From Micromonospora cremea (GTDB lineage Bacteria > Actinomycetota > Actinomycetes > Mycobacteriales > Micromonosporaceae): a stretch of 64,000 nucleotides of DNA. Shown piece after piece: positions 16,627 to 26,200 of the stretch; within the stretch, counting starts at the first letter, position 1; each line of letters opens with the position of its first letter. The notes beneath the pieces are model-generated. The model saw nothing but the letters and a program-made list of their open reading frames with translations. It was not told the DNA's origin and did no database searches. The stretch is from contig NZ_FSQT01000001.1 in the NCBI RefSeq assembly GCF_900143515.1, positions 434,001 to 498,000 of the forward strand, in the 5' to 3' direction. The translations under genes and the position numbers were made by a program.

Positions 16627-17205
16627 ATGTCGGTACAGGAACGCAAGGAGCGCGAACGGGCGGACCGCGAGCGCCTCATCGTGGCCACGGCCCGCGAACT
16701 CGCCGAGCAGCAGGGCTGGGACGCGGTCACCACCCGCCGGCTCGCCGAGCGCATCGAATACAGCCAGCCCGTCCTCTACAGCCACTTCCGCGGCAAGCGC
16801 GAGATCATCGGCGCCGTCGCCCTGCAGGGCGCCGCCGAGATGGCCGCGGCGGTGCGGGCCGCGACCGCCGCCGCGGACGGCCCTCGTACCCGGGTCACCG
16901 CCCTCGCCCGCGCCTACCTCGACTTCGCCGCACGCAACCCGGCGGTCTACGACGCCATCTTCCAGCTCGACGGCGGCCTGGCGTTCGCGCACGAGGACAC
17001 CCCGGCACCTCTCAAGGACGCCTTCGCCGCGCTACTGGAGAGCCTCGGCGAGGTCGCCGGCGACGGCGTCCACCCGGGGCTGTTCACCGAGACCTTCTGG
17101 GCGGCCCTGCACGGGCTGGCCACCCTGACCCGGGCCGGACGGCTGCCGCCGGAGCACACCGAGCAGAGGGTGGAACTGCTGGTGGACCGGCTCGCCTTGC
17201 TCTGA
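16627..17205 (+). CDS. TetR/AcrR family transcriptional regulator
   Basis: 192 residues. The N-terminal HTH is clear: RERLIVATARELAEQQGWDAVTTRRLAERIEYSQPVLYSHF shown in part (VTTRRLAERIEYSQPVLY). A C-terminal ligand-binding domain of the WHG type follows (ARAYLDFAARNPAVYDAIFQ, then FTETFWAALHGLATLTRAGR). It is divergently arranged with the DUF1772 gene and sits 10 bases after a CTAGC-GGT-GCTAG palindrome. It probably represses both genes and releases with an unknown small molecule. Confidence 0.92.
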   Translation: MSVQERKERERADRERLIVATARELAEQQGWDAVTTRRLAERIEYSQPVLYSHFRGKREIIGAVALQGAAEMAAAVRAATAAADGPRTRVTALARAYLDFAARNPAVYDAIFQLDGGLAFAHEDTPAPLKDAFAALLESLGEVAGDGVHPGLFTETFWAALHGLATLTRAGRLPPEHTEQRVELLVDRLALL

Positions 17206-17591
17206 CGCACCGTCCCGGCGGGCACACACCCGGGGGTCCTCGGGCCCCGCTGCCTGCCTGCGGCATCGCTTCCGGTCACTCGCGCCCGTCGGGGGTCCGG
17301 GGCCCGGCGATCTGCGGCTGCGCCGTGGCCTACCGGCGTGCTTTCCGCTCTGTCGATACCTCCGCGCGCTGACACGGTCGCGGCGGGGTGCCGGCACCGA
17401 TCCCCGACCCGTGTCCTGTCCCCTCTGGCGATGATCTTGACCTGCTCGACCAACGGGCCGTCACTGGTGACCGGGCACAACGGCGCGGGCCGTCAACACC
17501 TCACAGCAAACAAGTCCGCCCATGTGGCTCAGAAACGAAACACACATGAAGGCCGCATACTCGCACAAGCATCGCTTTCTCATCATTAAGC
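17206..17591. other. Gap of about 385 bases, no gene seen
   Basis: GC falls somewhat toward 17500-17590 (GAAACGAAACACACATGAAGG region), which fits the promoter of the next gene. No RNA gene or repeat recognised. Confidence 0.4.
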
Positions 17592-18158
17592 GTGCCAGCG
17601 GAGACGGTCGACCTCGCGCAAGAGATGATCGGGGATGTGACCGATCCAAAGGCCCATAGGGATACTCATTCGACACCGAGCGCGAACGGACCAGCCCGAG
17701 CGCCGCGCGAGGCGATGACGAAACAACAGTTGGCGGTGTGGCGCTCCCTCCTCGATACGACGTCGGCGCTCGCTCGTGCCTTGACTGCCGAACTGGCGCT
17801 TGAGTCAGGACTCTCGTCGGGCGACTACCAGGTGCTGCTCGCCCTCGTGGAGGCCCCCGGGAAGAGGATCCGCTCGTCCGAGTTGGCCGACAGCATCGAT
17901 TGGGAACGCAGTCGCTTGTCGCATCACCTTCGACGCATGGAGATGCGTGGCTTGGTTCGTCGCGAGGGCTCCGGTCCACATGACAGTCGGGCAACCCACG
18001 TGACGCTGACAACACAGGGCGAGACCCGTTTTCAAACAGCCAGCAAGATCCACACGGCGACTGTCAAGCGCTACTTCGCCGACGCACTGAGTGCGCAGCA
18101 GTTCGCGTCGTTGGCCGAGATTCTGGATGCCTTGGATCGACACCTGACCTCTATGTGA
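17592..18158 (+). CDS. MarR family transcriptional regulator
   Basis: 188 residues from the GTG at 17592; ATGs at 17625 and 17715 are alternatives and none has a strong ribosome binding site. The winged HTH is plain: LSSGDYQVLLALVEAPGKRI, SSELADSIDWERSRLSHHLR and MEMRGLVRREGSGPHDSRAT. The family usually represses a neighbouring gene and responds to phenolic or oxidative ligands. The gene ends 117 bases before the alcohol dehydrogenase gene, with two TGACGYGTCA palindromes in between. Confidence 0.9.
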   Translation: MPAETVDLAQEMIGDVTDPKAHRDTHSTPSANGPARAPREAMTKQQLAVWRSLLDTTSALARALTAELALESGLSSGDYQVLLALVEAPGKRIRSSELADSIDWERSRLSHHLRRMEMRGLVRREGSGPHDSRATHVTLTTQGETRFQTASKIHTATVKRYFADALSAQQFASLAEILDALDRHLTSM

Positions 18159-18170
18159 TACGTCAGTCAT

Positions 18171-18210
18171 TGACGTGTCATCAGACCGGGGTAACGTTGG
18201 TGACGCGTCA
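18171..18210. promoter_or_regulatory. Twin TGACGYGTCA palindromes, likely MarR operators
   Basis: TGACGTGTCA (18171-18180) and TGACGCGTCA (18201-18210) are spaced exactly 30 bases apart, three helical turns on one DNA face. The second is a perfect palindrome. They lie just upstream of the dehydrogenase gene and just after the MarR gene. Confidence 0.7.
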
Positions 18211-18275
18211 ACACGGCGTGTCGGAGCGTGGACGATCCCGTCGCCTCGGCCCATGATGAGAGAGGTGTGCCGCAA

Positions 18276-19208
18276 ATGAAAGCGTGGCAGTTCATAGGTG
18301 TGGGGAGCCCTCTGACCTTGCGTGATGTCGATGTGCCCGAAGCGGGGCCGGGCCAGGTCCTTATCGATGTCAAGGCTTCAGGGCTCTGCCACAGCGACAT
18401 CGGATATCTCGAGGGGACGATCACGCATCTTCCGTTCGCTCCCATCACGCTAGGGCACGAGATGTCGGGGGTCATCGCCCAAGTCGGCGCCGGCGTTACC
18501 GGATTCAAGATCGGACAGCGGGTCGCGATCCCGTCCACTCTCGAGACCCCGGGTAATGCCAGCGATGGCGGCTTCGCCGAGTATGTGGTCGCCCGCCAGG
18601 AACACATCCTTGGGATACCGGACGACGTCGACTTTGTCCACGCGGCACTCGCAATGGACGCCGGGATGACGTCGTACCACGCGGTCCGGTACGGCGGGAC
18701 GAAGCAGGGCACGCGGATCGGTATTATCGGGCTGGGCGGTCTGGGGTTTCTCGGAGCACAGTTCGCGCTGGCCCTCGGTGCCGAGGTGTACGGGGTCGAG
18801 ATCAACGAAGACGTCTGGCCCCGTGCTCTCGACGTCGGCGTAGCCGACGTCGCGAGGAGCATCGGCGAATTCGCCGACAAGAACCTCGAAGTCATCATTG
18901 ACTTCGCCGGTTTCGGGACGACGACGGCGGAAGCATTCGAGGCAATCGGCCACGGGGGCACCGTCGTTCAGGTCGGACTCGGTCGCAGTACCGCCACCAT
19001 ATCTACCTGGGCGCTGTTGTCGAAGGAGTTGCGCTACCTCGGGTCGGCTGGCGGCACCTTCGACGACGTCCGGGCCGTACTCGATTTGTTTAGCCGCAAC
19101 AAGGTGAAACCTCTGCTCAGTACTGTCTCTTTCGAGCAGATCGGCGAAGCGATCGGGCGGCTGGAACGCGGACGGGTCGACGGCCGCATCGTCGCCGTCC
19201 AGCACTGA
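18276..19208 (+). CDS. Zinc-type alcohol dehydrogenase, MDR superfamily
   Basis: 310 residues from the ATG at 18276, after GAGAGGTG; a GTG at 18228 would lie in the operator region. Catalytic zinc ligands Cys38 (ASGLCHSDIGY) and His61-Glu62 (LGHEMSGVI) are present. The Rossmann motif is GIIGLGGLGFLGAQFA. The usual four-cysteine structural zinc lobe is missing: the region after GQRVAIPS reads TLETPGNASDGGF with no cysteine. It is therefore a shorter, single-zinc MDR enzyme. Regulation by the upstream MarR protein is likely. The substrate is unknown, but an alcohol or aldehyde is expected. Confidence 0.88.
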   Translation: MKAWQFIGVGSPLTLRDVDVPEAGPGQVLIDVKASGLCHSDIGYLEGTITHLPFAPITLGHEMSGVIAQVGAGVTGFKIGQRVAIPSTLETPGNASDGGFAEYVVARQEHILGIPDDVDFVHAALAMDAGMTSYHAVRYGGTKQGTRIGIIGLGGLGFLGAQFALALGAEVYGVEINEDVWPRALDVGVADVARSIGEFADKNLEVIIDFAGFGTTTAEAFEAIGHGGTVVQVGLGRSTATISTWALLSKELRYLGSAGGTFDDVRAVLDLFSRNKVKPLLSTVSFEQIGEAIGRLERGRVDGRIVAVQH

Positions 19209-19545
19209 CGTACGACCGCTGTCGAGGTCAACTCCGGGGGCGGCGAGGTTTGCCCTCTGGGTCCTCGCCGCCTCCGGCTGTGCTTCCGCGAAGCAAACGG
19301 TCCACCTTTGCCCAGCAGTCCGCGCGACCAGCGAATGCGGCAGCACGACGACTGCTGACCATATCCGGGCACTCGACCCGGCGCTGTCGCAACCGCGGGA
19401 CACCCATACCGGTTTCCGCACCGCTGATACGACATGCGGCGCCGCGTCCGCGCATCCGCAGCGACGACCCGGCACTCGCTCGGTCTGCGTGCTCATGAAC
19501 AACACAACCGATGTGCTCAACCTGTATGCCCACAGGGCGGTGTTG
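19209..19545. other. Gap of about 335 bases, no gene seen
   Basis: No credible coding frame or RNA is visible. The gap separates the MarR/dehydrogenase unit from accessory genes that differ in character. Confidence 0.4.
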
Positions 19546-20322
19546 TCAGGCCGCCATGGCGGTTTCTTGGCAGCCGGACGAGCGGCTCGGGCCGGACAGG
19601 TCGCCCCGCGTGACTGCGGCGGCCACGACGCGTTCGGCGCGGCGGCGGCGCATCCGCAGGACCGACGCGGTGACGCCCTTCTCGGCGGCCAACTGCTCAA
19701 TCAGCGCGTCTCCGAAGCGGGTGGCGCTGATCAGCTCAGCGGCCTCGGCGGTGATCAGGCCCGCGGCGGCTGCCCGGCCGAGCAACAGGTCCGGATGCCC
19801 GTAGGGCATCCTCGGCGATCGCGAGCCGGTGGGCAGGTCCAGCGGCAGTTCCTCGCCGTCGTCGGCCTTGACGACCGCGGCCCCGGCGCGCCAGGCCGCC
19901 CAGCACAGCCGCAGCCATAACCGGGGCGGGGTGAGGTCCGCCGCACGCAGTGCCTGAAGGAACCCGGCGAGGACCGCGGAGTCGACGTCGTCGGCGTGCC
20001 GGGTGTAGCCGCGGCTGATCTTCGCTGCGAGGTGTGTCAGGGCGGGCAGGGCCACGCCGATCGCGCCGACGACCCAGGCCGGTCCCCATTCGCGGGCGTG
20101 GTGGGCCAACTGCCGCCACAGCTCATCGGTGGTGTTGCTGTCGTAGCGTCCGTCCATCAGCAGCTTGCGTAGCTCGTGCAGCGGCATCGTCGTGTCCGGC
20201 AGACCTGGTACCGGGCGAGCGTCGAACACCAGCGGAGCCGGTTCGCAGGTCAGTAGCTCGAAGGCTGTCTCGGCAGTGGTCAGCGCCGTGTCGCCTGTCC
20301 TCGTGCGGGGGGTTGTGGCCAT
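19546..20322 (-). CDS. Hypothetical protein of an integrative-element type module
   Basis: 258 residues, Ala/Leu-rich and helical, starting MATTPRTRTGDTALTTAETAFELL. Residues near 70-140 contain WRQLAHHAREWGPAWVVGAI and ALPALTHLAAKISRGYTRH. The C-terminal part (LISATRFGDALIEQLAAEKG, TASVLRMRRRRAERVVAAAV) looks like a sigma region 4 or HTH-like DNA-binding end. No signal or membrane helix is secure. It is divergent from the methylase module, with TGTCAG boxes between. I do not recognise a named family; a regulatory role is my inference from the HTH-like tail. Confidence 0.65.
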   Translation of the reverse strand: MATTPRTRTGDTALTTAETAFELLTCEPAPLVFDARPVPGLPDTTMPLHELRKLLMDGRYDSNTTDELWRQLAHHAREWGPAWVVGAIGVALPALTHLAAKISRGYTRHADDVDSAVLAGFLQALRAADLTPPRLWLRLCWAAWRAGAAVVKADDGEELPLDLPTGSRSPRMPYGHPDLLLGRAAAAGLITAEAAELISATRFGDALIEQLAAEKGVTASVLRMRRRRAERVVAAAVTRGDLSGPSRSSGCQETAMAA

Positions 20323-20394
20323 GGTGATGCCTCCTTTACGGGAGCGCTTCGCCCTGCGCGAACGCTTCGAGACCCCCGATTGGGACAGCCCGAC

Positions 20395-20538
20395 CTGACA
20401 CCACGAGCGTGTGTCAGACCAGGACAGGTCGTGTCCGCTCGTGTCAGGTTCGCCGGTGCGCCGCCTGCCCGCGGGGCTGTCTGGCGGCCGGGCTGACCGT
20501 TCCTGTCAGGGGAGGGGCGGGTTCGATGGGCCTGTCAG
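20395..20538. promoter_or_regulatory. Cluster of CTGACAC / CTGTCAG boxes
   Basis: CTGACAC (20395-20401) and GTGTCAG (20411-20417) form a 7-base inverted repeat with a 9-base spacer. Further boxes are GTGTCAG (20441-20447), CTGTCAG (20503-20509) and CTGTCAG (20532-20538). They lie between two divergent genes. Similar boxes recur at 31253-31315 in front of another accessory module. Confidence 0.6.
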
Positions 20539-20704
20539 CGGCGCACTGGGGATCGTCAGTACGCCCGCCGGTCCGGGGGCCACCGTGCCCATGACCGATA
20601 GAAGCGTCCACCGCGCACCGGTCCCCGTGGGGGACGTGGTGCCCGGCGACCCGCCCGTGCCGATCACCGTCTGGCCGGTCCCTGCTGCGCAGGAGGGCGA
20701 GACC

Positions 20705-21163
20705 ATGTCCAACGCGATGGGCGTGCGGCTCGTCCACAACCTCACCCACCCGTGCGACCTCATCATCGACCTGGCCGAGGGGCCGCAGTTGGCCCGCGCG
20801 GTCATCGCGGCACACCGCCGCAACCACCTGCAGACGGCCCGCCCGGTTGGCTGGGGGCGGGAGCCGGCGACGCTGATCGTCACCGGCTGGCCGGTCGCCT
20901 ACCCCTGCCCGGTTGAGTTCTTTCTCCGCTGCCGCGCCCGCCTCGCGCCGGGTGGCTGCGTGGCGGTGCTGCTGCCGCACGGAGATGTCACCCTGCCGGT
21001 CGACGTCGTCGTCGCCGCGAAGCGGGCCGGGCTGGCATACCTGCAGCACATCGTGGCGGCCGACCGGCCGCCCCGGCGTGGCCAGCAGGCGCAGCTGGCG
21101 ATCCACACCGACGTGCTGATCCTGACCCGCAGCGCGATGGCGACCGGGCGCGCCGATGGCTGA
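20705..21163 (+). CDS. Hypothetical protein, methyltransferase-fold-like, coupled to DNA methylase
   Basis: 152 residues from the ATG at 20705, chosen because AGGAGG lies about 8 bases before it; an upstream ATG at 20591 is possible but has no good binding site. The stretch PCPVEFFLRCRARLAPGGCV followed by AVLLPHG resembles the strand-turn after motif IV in class I methyltransferases (LxPGG). No catalytic NPPY or SPPY and no SAM-binding glycine motif is visible, so it is unlikely to act alone. The stop overlaps the next gene's start by 8 bases. It could be an accessory or specificity partner of that methylase. Confidence 0.65.
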   Translation: MSNAMGVRLVHNLTHPCDLIIDLAEGPQLARAVIAAHRRNHLQTARPVGWGREPATLIVTGWPVAYPCPVEFFLRCRARLAPGGCVAVLLPHGDVTLPVDVVVAAKRAGLAYLQHIVAADRPPRRGQQAQLAIHTDVLILTRSAMATGRADG

Positions 21164-21998
21164 GACGCTGCCGGTCACCTCGGTGTGGCTGACCTGCCAG
21201 ATACCCGCCCGTGACCAGCGGCGAGGCCGTTACGTCCGAGAAACCTCCCGCCATCCGGCGAAGATGCTGCCCCACCTGGCCGCCCACGCGATCAGCTCGT
21301 ACAGCGCGCCGGGCGATGTGGTGTTCGACCCGATGTGCGGGTGCGGCACCACGTTGGTGGAGGCCATGCACCTCGGGCGGCAGGGCATCGGGATCGACAT
21401 CGAGCCCCGCTACACCGCACTTGCCGAGGCCAACGTCGCCCTCGCCGCGTCGCAGGGCGCCGCCGGAACGGCGACGGTGTTCACCGGGGACGCCACAGGT
21501 CTGCTCGACCTCGTGCCCGCGTCCGCGGTCGGCCGGGTGAGCCTTGTGCTCACGTCGCCACCTTATGGGCGCGGAACGCATGGCCTCGTGCAGACCACGA
21601 GTACCGGGGTACGCAAGCGGAACCACCTGTATGGGGACCGCGAGCGTGGCAATCTAGCCTATGCGGGATGGTCCCGCCTGCTCGACGGATTCGCCGCGAT
21701 CCTGGCCGCCAGCTACCAGCTGCTGCGTCCCGGCGGCACCGTGGTGATCACCTCCCGACCGGTACGCCGCCAACGCGATGACCTGATCGACCTGCCCGGC
21801 GAGCTGCTCGCCGTCGCGCAGTCAGCCGGGCTTGTCCCGGTGGAGCGGACGGCTGCGATGCTCGCCGCCGTCCGCGACGGGCAGATCGTGCACCGAGCCA
21901 ACATGTTCGGACTCCTAGCCGTGCGCCGCGCCCGCGACGAAGGCATCCCCGTGCACCTGGTGGCGCACGAGGACGTGCTGGTCCTTCGCCGCCGCTGA
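21156..21998 (+). CDS. DNA methyltransferase, N4/N6 amino type
   Basis: 280 residues. Motif X-like RHPAKMLPHLA comes first, then the SAM-binding motif DPMCGCGTTLVEA (58-70), then the catalytic TSPPYG (133-138), then LLRPGGTVVITSRP. SPPY indicates N4-cytosine or N6-adenine methylation of DNA, and the HPAK...DPMCGSGTT order is common in orphan actinobacterial methylases of mobile elements. It overlaps the upstream small gene. No restriction endonuclease is adjacent, so it may be an anti-restriction or regulatory methylase. Confidence 0.88.
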   Translation: MAETLPVTSVWLTCQIPARDQRRGRYVRETSRHPAKMLPHLAAHAISSYSAPGDVVFDPMCGCGTTLVEAMHLGRQGIGIDIEPRYTALAEANVALAASQGAAGTATVFTGDATGLLDLVPASAVGRVSLVLTSPPYGRGTHGLVQTTSTGVRKRNHLYGDRERGNLAYAGWSRLLDGFAAILAASYQLLRPGGTVVITSRPVRRQRDDLIDLPGELLAVAQSAGLVPVERTAAMLAAVRDGQIVHRANMFGLLAVRRARDEGIPVHLVAHEDVLVLRRR

Positions 21999-22115
21999 AA
22001 GCCTTGCCATGCTCAGGAGCTGTCGGGCCTGGCAAGGCAGACGCCGGAGCTCTTCACCAAGCCGCGGTAGTCGCCCACGGCGGCCCGGGTCTAGGTGAGC
22101 GTTCGGGAACTTCGG

Positions 22116-22721
22116 TTACCAGTTGCCGGTGCGGGCGAGTCGGCGTGACATGGTCATGATCAGCGAGATGTAGACCATGGCTTCGTGGTGGTCGGGTCGG
22201 GTTTCGTAGTCGCGGACGCAGCGGCGATGCTTGCTGATCCAGGCCAGGGTCCGCTCGACGACCCATCTGCGGGGCAGGACTTTGAAGCCGTTGACGTCGT
22301 CGGTGCGTTTCACGATCTCGACGGTCATCGCCAGGACCTCGCGTGCCCAGATGACCAGGCGCCCGGCGTAGCCGCCATCGGCCCAGCAGTGCGTGATGGT
22401 GGAGAACTTCTCCCGGACCGGTGCGAGGAGGCGGTGTCCGGCATCGCGGTCCTGGACTGCGGCGATGGTGACGATCACGGCGAGGAGCAGGCCGCCGGTA
22501 TCCACGGCGATGTGACGCTTACGACCGTTGATCTTCTTCCCGGCGTCGTAGCCGCGGCTGGCACGTGTCACGGTGTCGCCCGCGCGTACCGACTAGGAGT
22601 CGATGACCGCGGCGGTGGGCAGCGGGTCTCGGCCCTCGTAGACGCGCACCAGATCGCGTAGCGCGTCGTGGATCGCAGCCCAGGCTCCGGCGCGTGCCTA
22701 TCGGTGGAACAGGTCGTAGCG
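22116..22721 (-). pseudogene. IS5-family transposase, 5'-truncated with two nonsense codons
   Basis: Reading down the minus strand: RYDLFHR, TAG in place of the Trp of the family motif (HRWARAGAW), then GAWAAIHDALRDLVRVYEG and PTAAVIDS, TAG where the family has Gln (DSQSVRA), then GYDAGKKINGRKRHIAVDTGG, WADGGYAG and LPRRWVVERTLAWISKHRR. The DDE residues of the C-terminal part are present. The first 80 or so residues are missing, and the break joins directly to an NRPS fragment. It is therefore a dead remnant. The 3' part alone is open from 22571 to 22116. Confidence 0.85.
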
Positions 22722-22990
22722 GGGGACTCGGGGTTGATCGGCACGAAGGCGGCCCCGGCCTTCCCCACGCCGAGTAACGCCACGTACGTGTCGACCGAAC
22801 GCTGCAGCAGGATGGCCACCCGCGCGCCACCCACGACGCCGAAGGAACGCAGGTGGTGGGCCAGCCGGTTCGCGCGCTCGTCCAGTTCCCGGTAGGTCAG
22901 CTGCTCGTCGCCGCACTCGAGTGCTATGGCAGATGGATCTTTGTCGCAGGCGGACTCGAACACGTGGTGCAGACGCCGAATTCTCGTGAC
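22722..22990 (-). pseudogene. NRPS adenylation-domain fragment (N-terminal end)
   Basis: The minus strand reads HHVFESACDKDPSAIALECG, then EQLTYRELDERANRLAHHLR, then RVAILLQRSVDTYVALLGVG and KAGAAFVPINPESP, and stops at the junction with an IS5 remnant. These are the first core motifs of an AMP-binding adenylation domain (A1 LTYxEL, A2 LKAGxAYVPID). No other NRPS module is nearby, so this is a scar of a lost or rearranged biosynthetic gene. Upstream (toward 23050) a short in-frame stretch continues but is not recognisable. Confidence 0.85.
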
Positions 22991-23282
22991 GCAGCCCTCG
23001 TCGCCTGGCCCGCCCGTCGAATCGACGACCGGCGCACCGATGACGACGCCCGCTTCCGCATCCGACCCCTCTGGACCACGCTGCGCGCTGCCCAGATGCA
23101 GCCAAGGACATCGACCAGCAGGGGGTAACTTCCATCCACAAATCTAAAAGTTCCGTTCAATCAATGCAAAGTGTTAACGTCAGCGATCGATCTTTTGTCC
23201 TCGGAGACCGTACTGGCCGGTCCAGGGGAGAAAGCTCCCCGGCTCCTACCTCGGCCAGGACCCGCACCCACCGGGAGGAAGC

Positions 23283-26200
23283 ATGACCGCACCGAACCGA
23301 TGGCGCCGACGCCGTCGCGTCAGGCTCGTGGCCGCAGGTGCCGCTCTATCGACCCTGCTCGCCGCGGTCACCATCACCCCAGCCGGGGCCGCACCCGTCA
23401 CCGTCGATGTCCCGCCGCAGGAACCCGGCGTCACCCTGCGTTCGTACGACATGGGAACTCCGCTGTCGACGTTGTGCACCCTCAAGCCGGCGCAGACACC
23501 GAACGTCGACAAGCTCATGCCGATGATCAACTGGAACACCACAGACGAGTTCGGACTCTCGGACCGGTTCATCAGCCACGTCATCGCCAATCTCGCCGCG
23601 CCCGTCGATGGCGACTACACATTCCGGCTGACGAGCGACGACGGGTCACGGCTGACGATCGGCGATCAGCGTGTCGTCGACCACGACGGTCTGCACGGCG
23701 AAACCTTCAAGGAAGGGTCGACCACCCTCAGCGCCGGCCTGCACCCACTTCGCCTCGAGTTCTTCGACAATGGCGGCGGCCAGGTGTTGCGGCTCGAATG
23801 GCGCCGCCCGGGTGCAGCCGACTTCGAGCTCGTACCGAACTCCGCGTTGAGCACCGACGCCGGTGTCGTACGCGTCACCGCCCCGGGATGGAAGTACTGC
23901 GAGGGGGCGACCGACTCGGCCGGCGACGGCCTGCCGCTCGACCGGGTGCACCCGGGCTACACCCTCACCGACCTGCGCCCCGAAGGGCTCCAGCCGCAGG
24001 TCACCGGCATGGCGTTCCTGCCTGAGGGCGACCTGATGATCTCCACCTGGGGCGGCACCGACACCGCGACCGGCGAGGTCTACGTGGTCGAGGGCGTCAC
24101 CGGCCAGACCGGCCCCGGGCAGGTGACATACCGCAAGTTCGCAGACGGGCTGCGCGAACCCCAGGGCGTTGCGGTGGTCGACGGCACCGTCTACGTCAGC
24201 CAGAAGCACGAGCTGACGGCCCTGCGCGACACCGACGGCGACGGCCTCGCCGACGACCGCCGCACCGTTGCCACCTGGCCATGGGGCGGCAACTTCCATG
24301 AGTTCGCGTTCGGCCTGCTCCACCGGGACGGGTACTTCTACCTCAACCTGTCAGTCGCCATCAACCAGGGCGGCGCCACCACCGTGCCCCAGCCCGCTCC
24401 GAATCGCGGAACCTCGATCAAGGTGAACGCCAAGACCGGCGAAATCACGTATGTCGCCGGAGGGCTGCGCACCCCCAACGGGATCGGGTGGGGCCCCCGC
24501 GGCGAGGTCTTCGTCACCGACAACCAGGGCGGCTGGCTGCCAGCATCCAAGCTGGTCCAGATCCAGCAGGGGGCGTTCTACAACCACTACACGACGCCTG
24601 TGGGTCCGTTCGACGACAAGCCGGTGACGCGTCCCATCGTCTGGATCCCGCAGAACGAAATCGGCAACTCACCGTCCACTCCCGTGCTGTTGAAGCAGGG
24701 GCCGTACGCGGGACAACTGGTCGTCGGCGACGTGACCTACGGCGGCCTGCAGCGCGTCTTCCTTGAAAAGATCGAGGGGCAGTACCAGGGCGCGGTGTTC
24801 CGGCACACGCAGGGCCTGGAGGCCGGCGTCAACGAGGTCACCCTCGGCCCCGACGGCGCGCTCTACACCGGTGGCCTGGGCGCTGGCGGCAACTGGGGCC
24901 AGGAGGGCAAGCTCACCTACGGCCTGCAGAAGCTCACACCCAACGGCACCTCGGTCTTCGAGGTCAAGCAGATGCGCGCGTCGCACGTCGGGTTCGAGCT
25001 GGAATACACCAAGCCGCTGTCGGCCGAGACCGCGCAGGAACTCCCCGACGCGTACCAGGTGACGCAGTGGCGCTACGGCGCGACGAGCCAGTACGGCGGT
25101 CCCAAGCTCGAGCTGGAGACGCTCAAGGTGGCCAAGGCCGAGCTGTCGGCCGACGGCCGCACCGTCAAGCTCCAGATCCCGGGCCTGAAGGAGAACCGCG
25201 TGGTGCACGTGCGCTCCCCGCGTCCGTTCTCATCCGCCGGCGGCGAGGAGCTGTGGAACACTGAGGCCTGGTACACGCTCAACGAGATCCCGGGCCGGGT
25301 GGTGCAGCCGCAAACCTTCTTCGAGGCCGAGGAGGGCCGTACGGCCGGCGTCGGCATGGCGACCGACCACGCCGCCTACTCCGGCGCCGGCTTCGCCGCC
25401 GGGTTCGCCGGCGACGGCGCGTCGACCCGCATGTCCGTCGATGTCCGCGAGGCCGGGACGTACGACCTGGCGATGCGCTACAGCAACGGCCCGAATCCCT
25501 ACTCCGGCGAGAAGCAGCTGAGCCTGTTCGTCAACGGCGAACGGGTCGAGCAGATGGTCTTCCCCTCCACCGTGACCTGGGAGGAGTGGGGCACCGTCAG
25601 CACCAAGGTGCGCCTGAACAAGGGTCGCAACCTGGTCGAGTACCGCAAGGAGGCTGCGGACTCCGGGCACGTGAACCTGGACGTGCTCGCCGTTCGGCCG
25701 CACGGCAAGCGCATCACGCTGTTCGACGGTGGCGAGCTCACCGAGTGGCAGCACAGCGACGGGCGCGAACCGGAGTGGGCGATCGCCGACGGCGCCATGA
25801 CTGTGCGCAACGGGGACCTGCGTACGGTGCAGGCCTTCGGCGACTTCCGGCTGCACGTGGAGTTCAACCTGCCGCTGTACCCGCCGGACGTGACCGGCCA
25901 GGCGCGCGCCAACAGTGGGGTGTACCTGCAGGACCGCTACGAGATCCAGGTGCTGGACTCCTTCGGCATCGACCCGCCGCAGACCAACGACGCCGCGGCC
26001 ATCTACACGCAGAAGGCCCCCGACGTGAACGCGGCGCTGCCGCCGCAGGCCTGGCAGACGTACGACATCGTGTACCGGCAGGCCCGCTACGACGCATCCG
26101 GAAACAAGGTCGACAACCCCCGCGTCACCGTGGTGTGGAACGGCGTCAGGGTGCACGACGACGTCGAGATCCTCGGCCCGACTGGCGGCAGCCGGCCCGA

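Noticed and set aside
22924..23160. Possible MbtH-like small protein (DGSYPLLVDVLG) next to the NRPS fragment
   Set aside because: The later conserved MbtH residues (W.......P.GW) are not present in any frame, so the likeness is chance.
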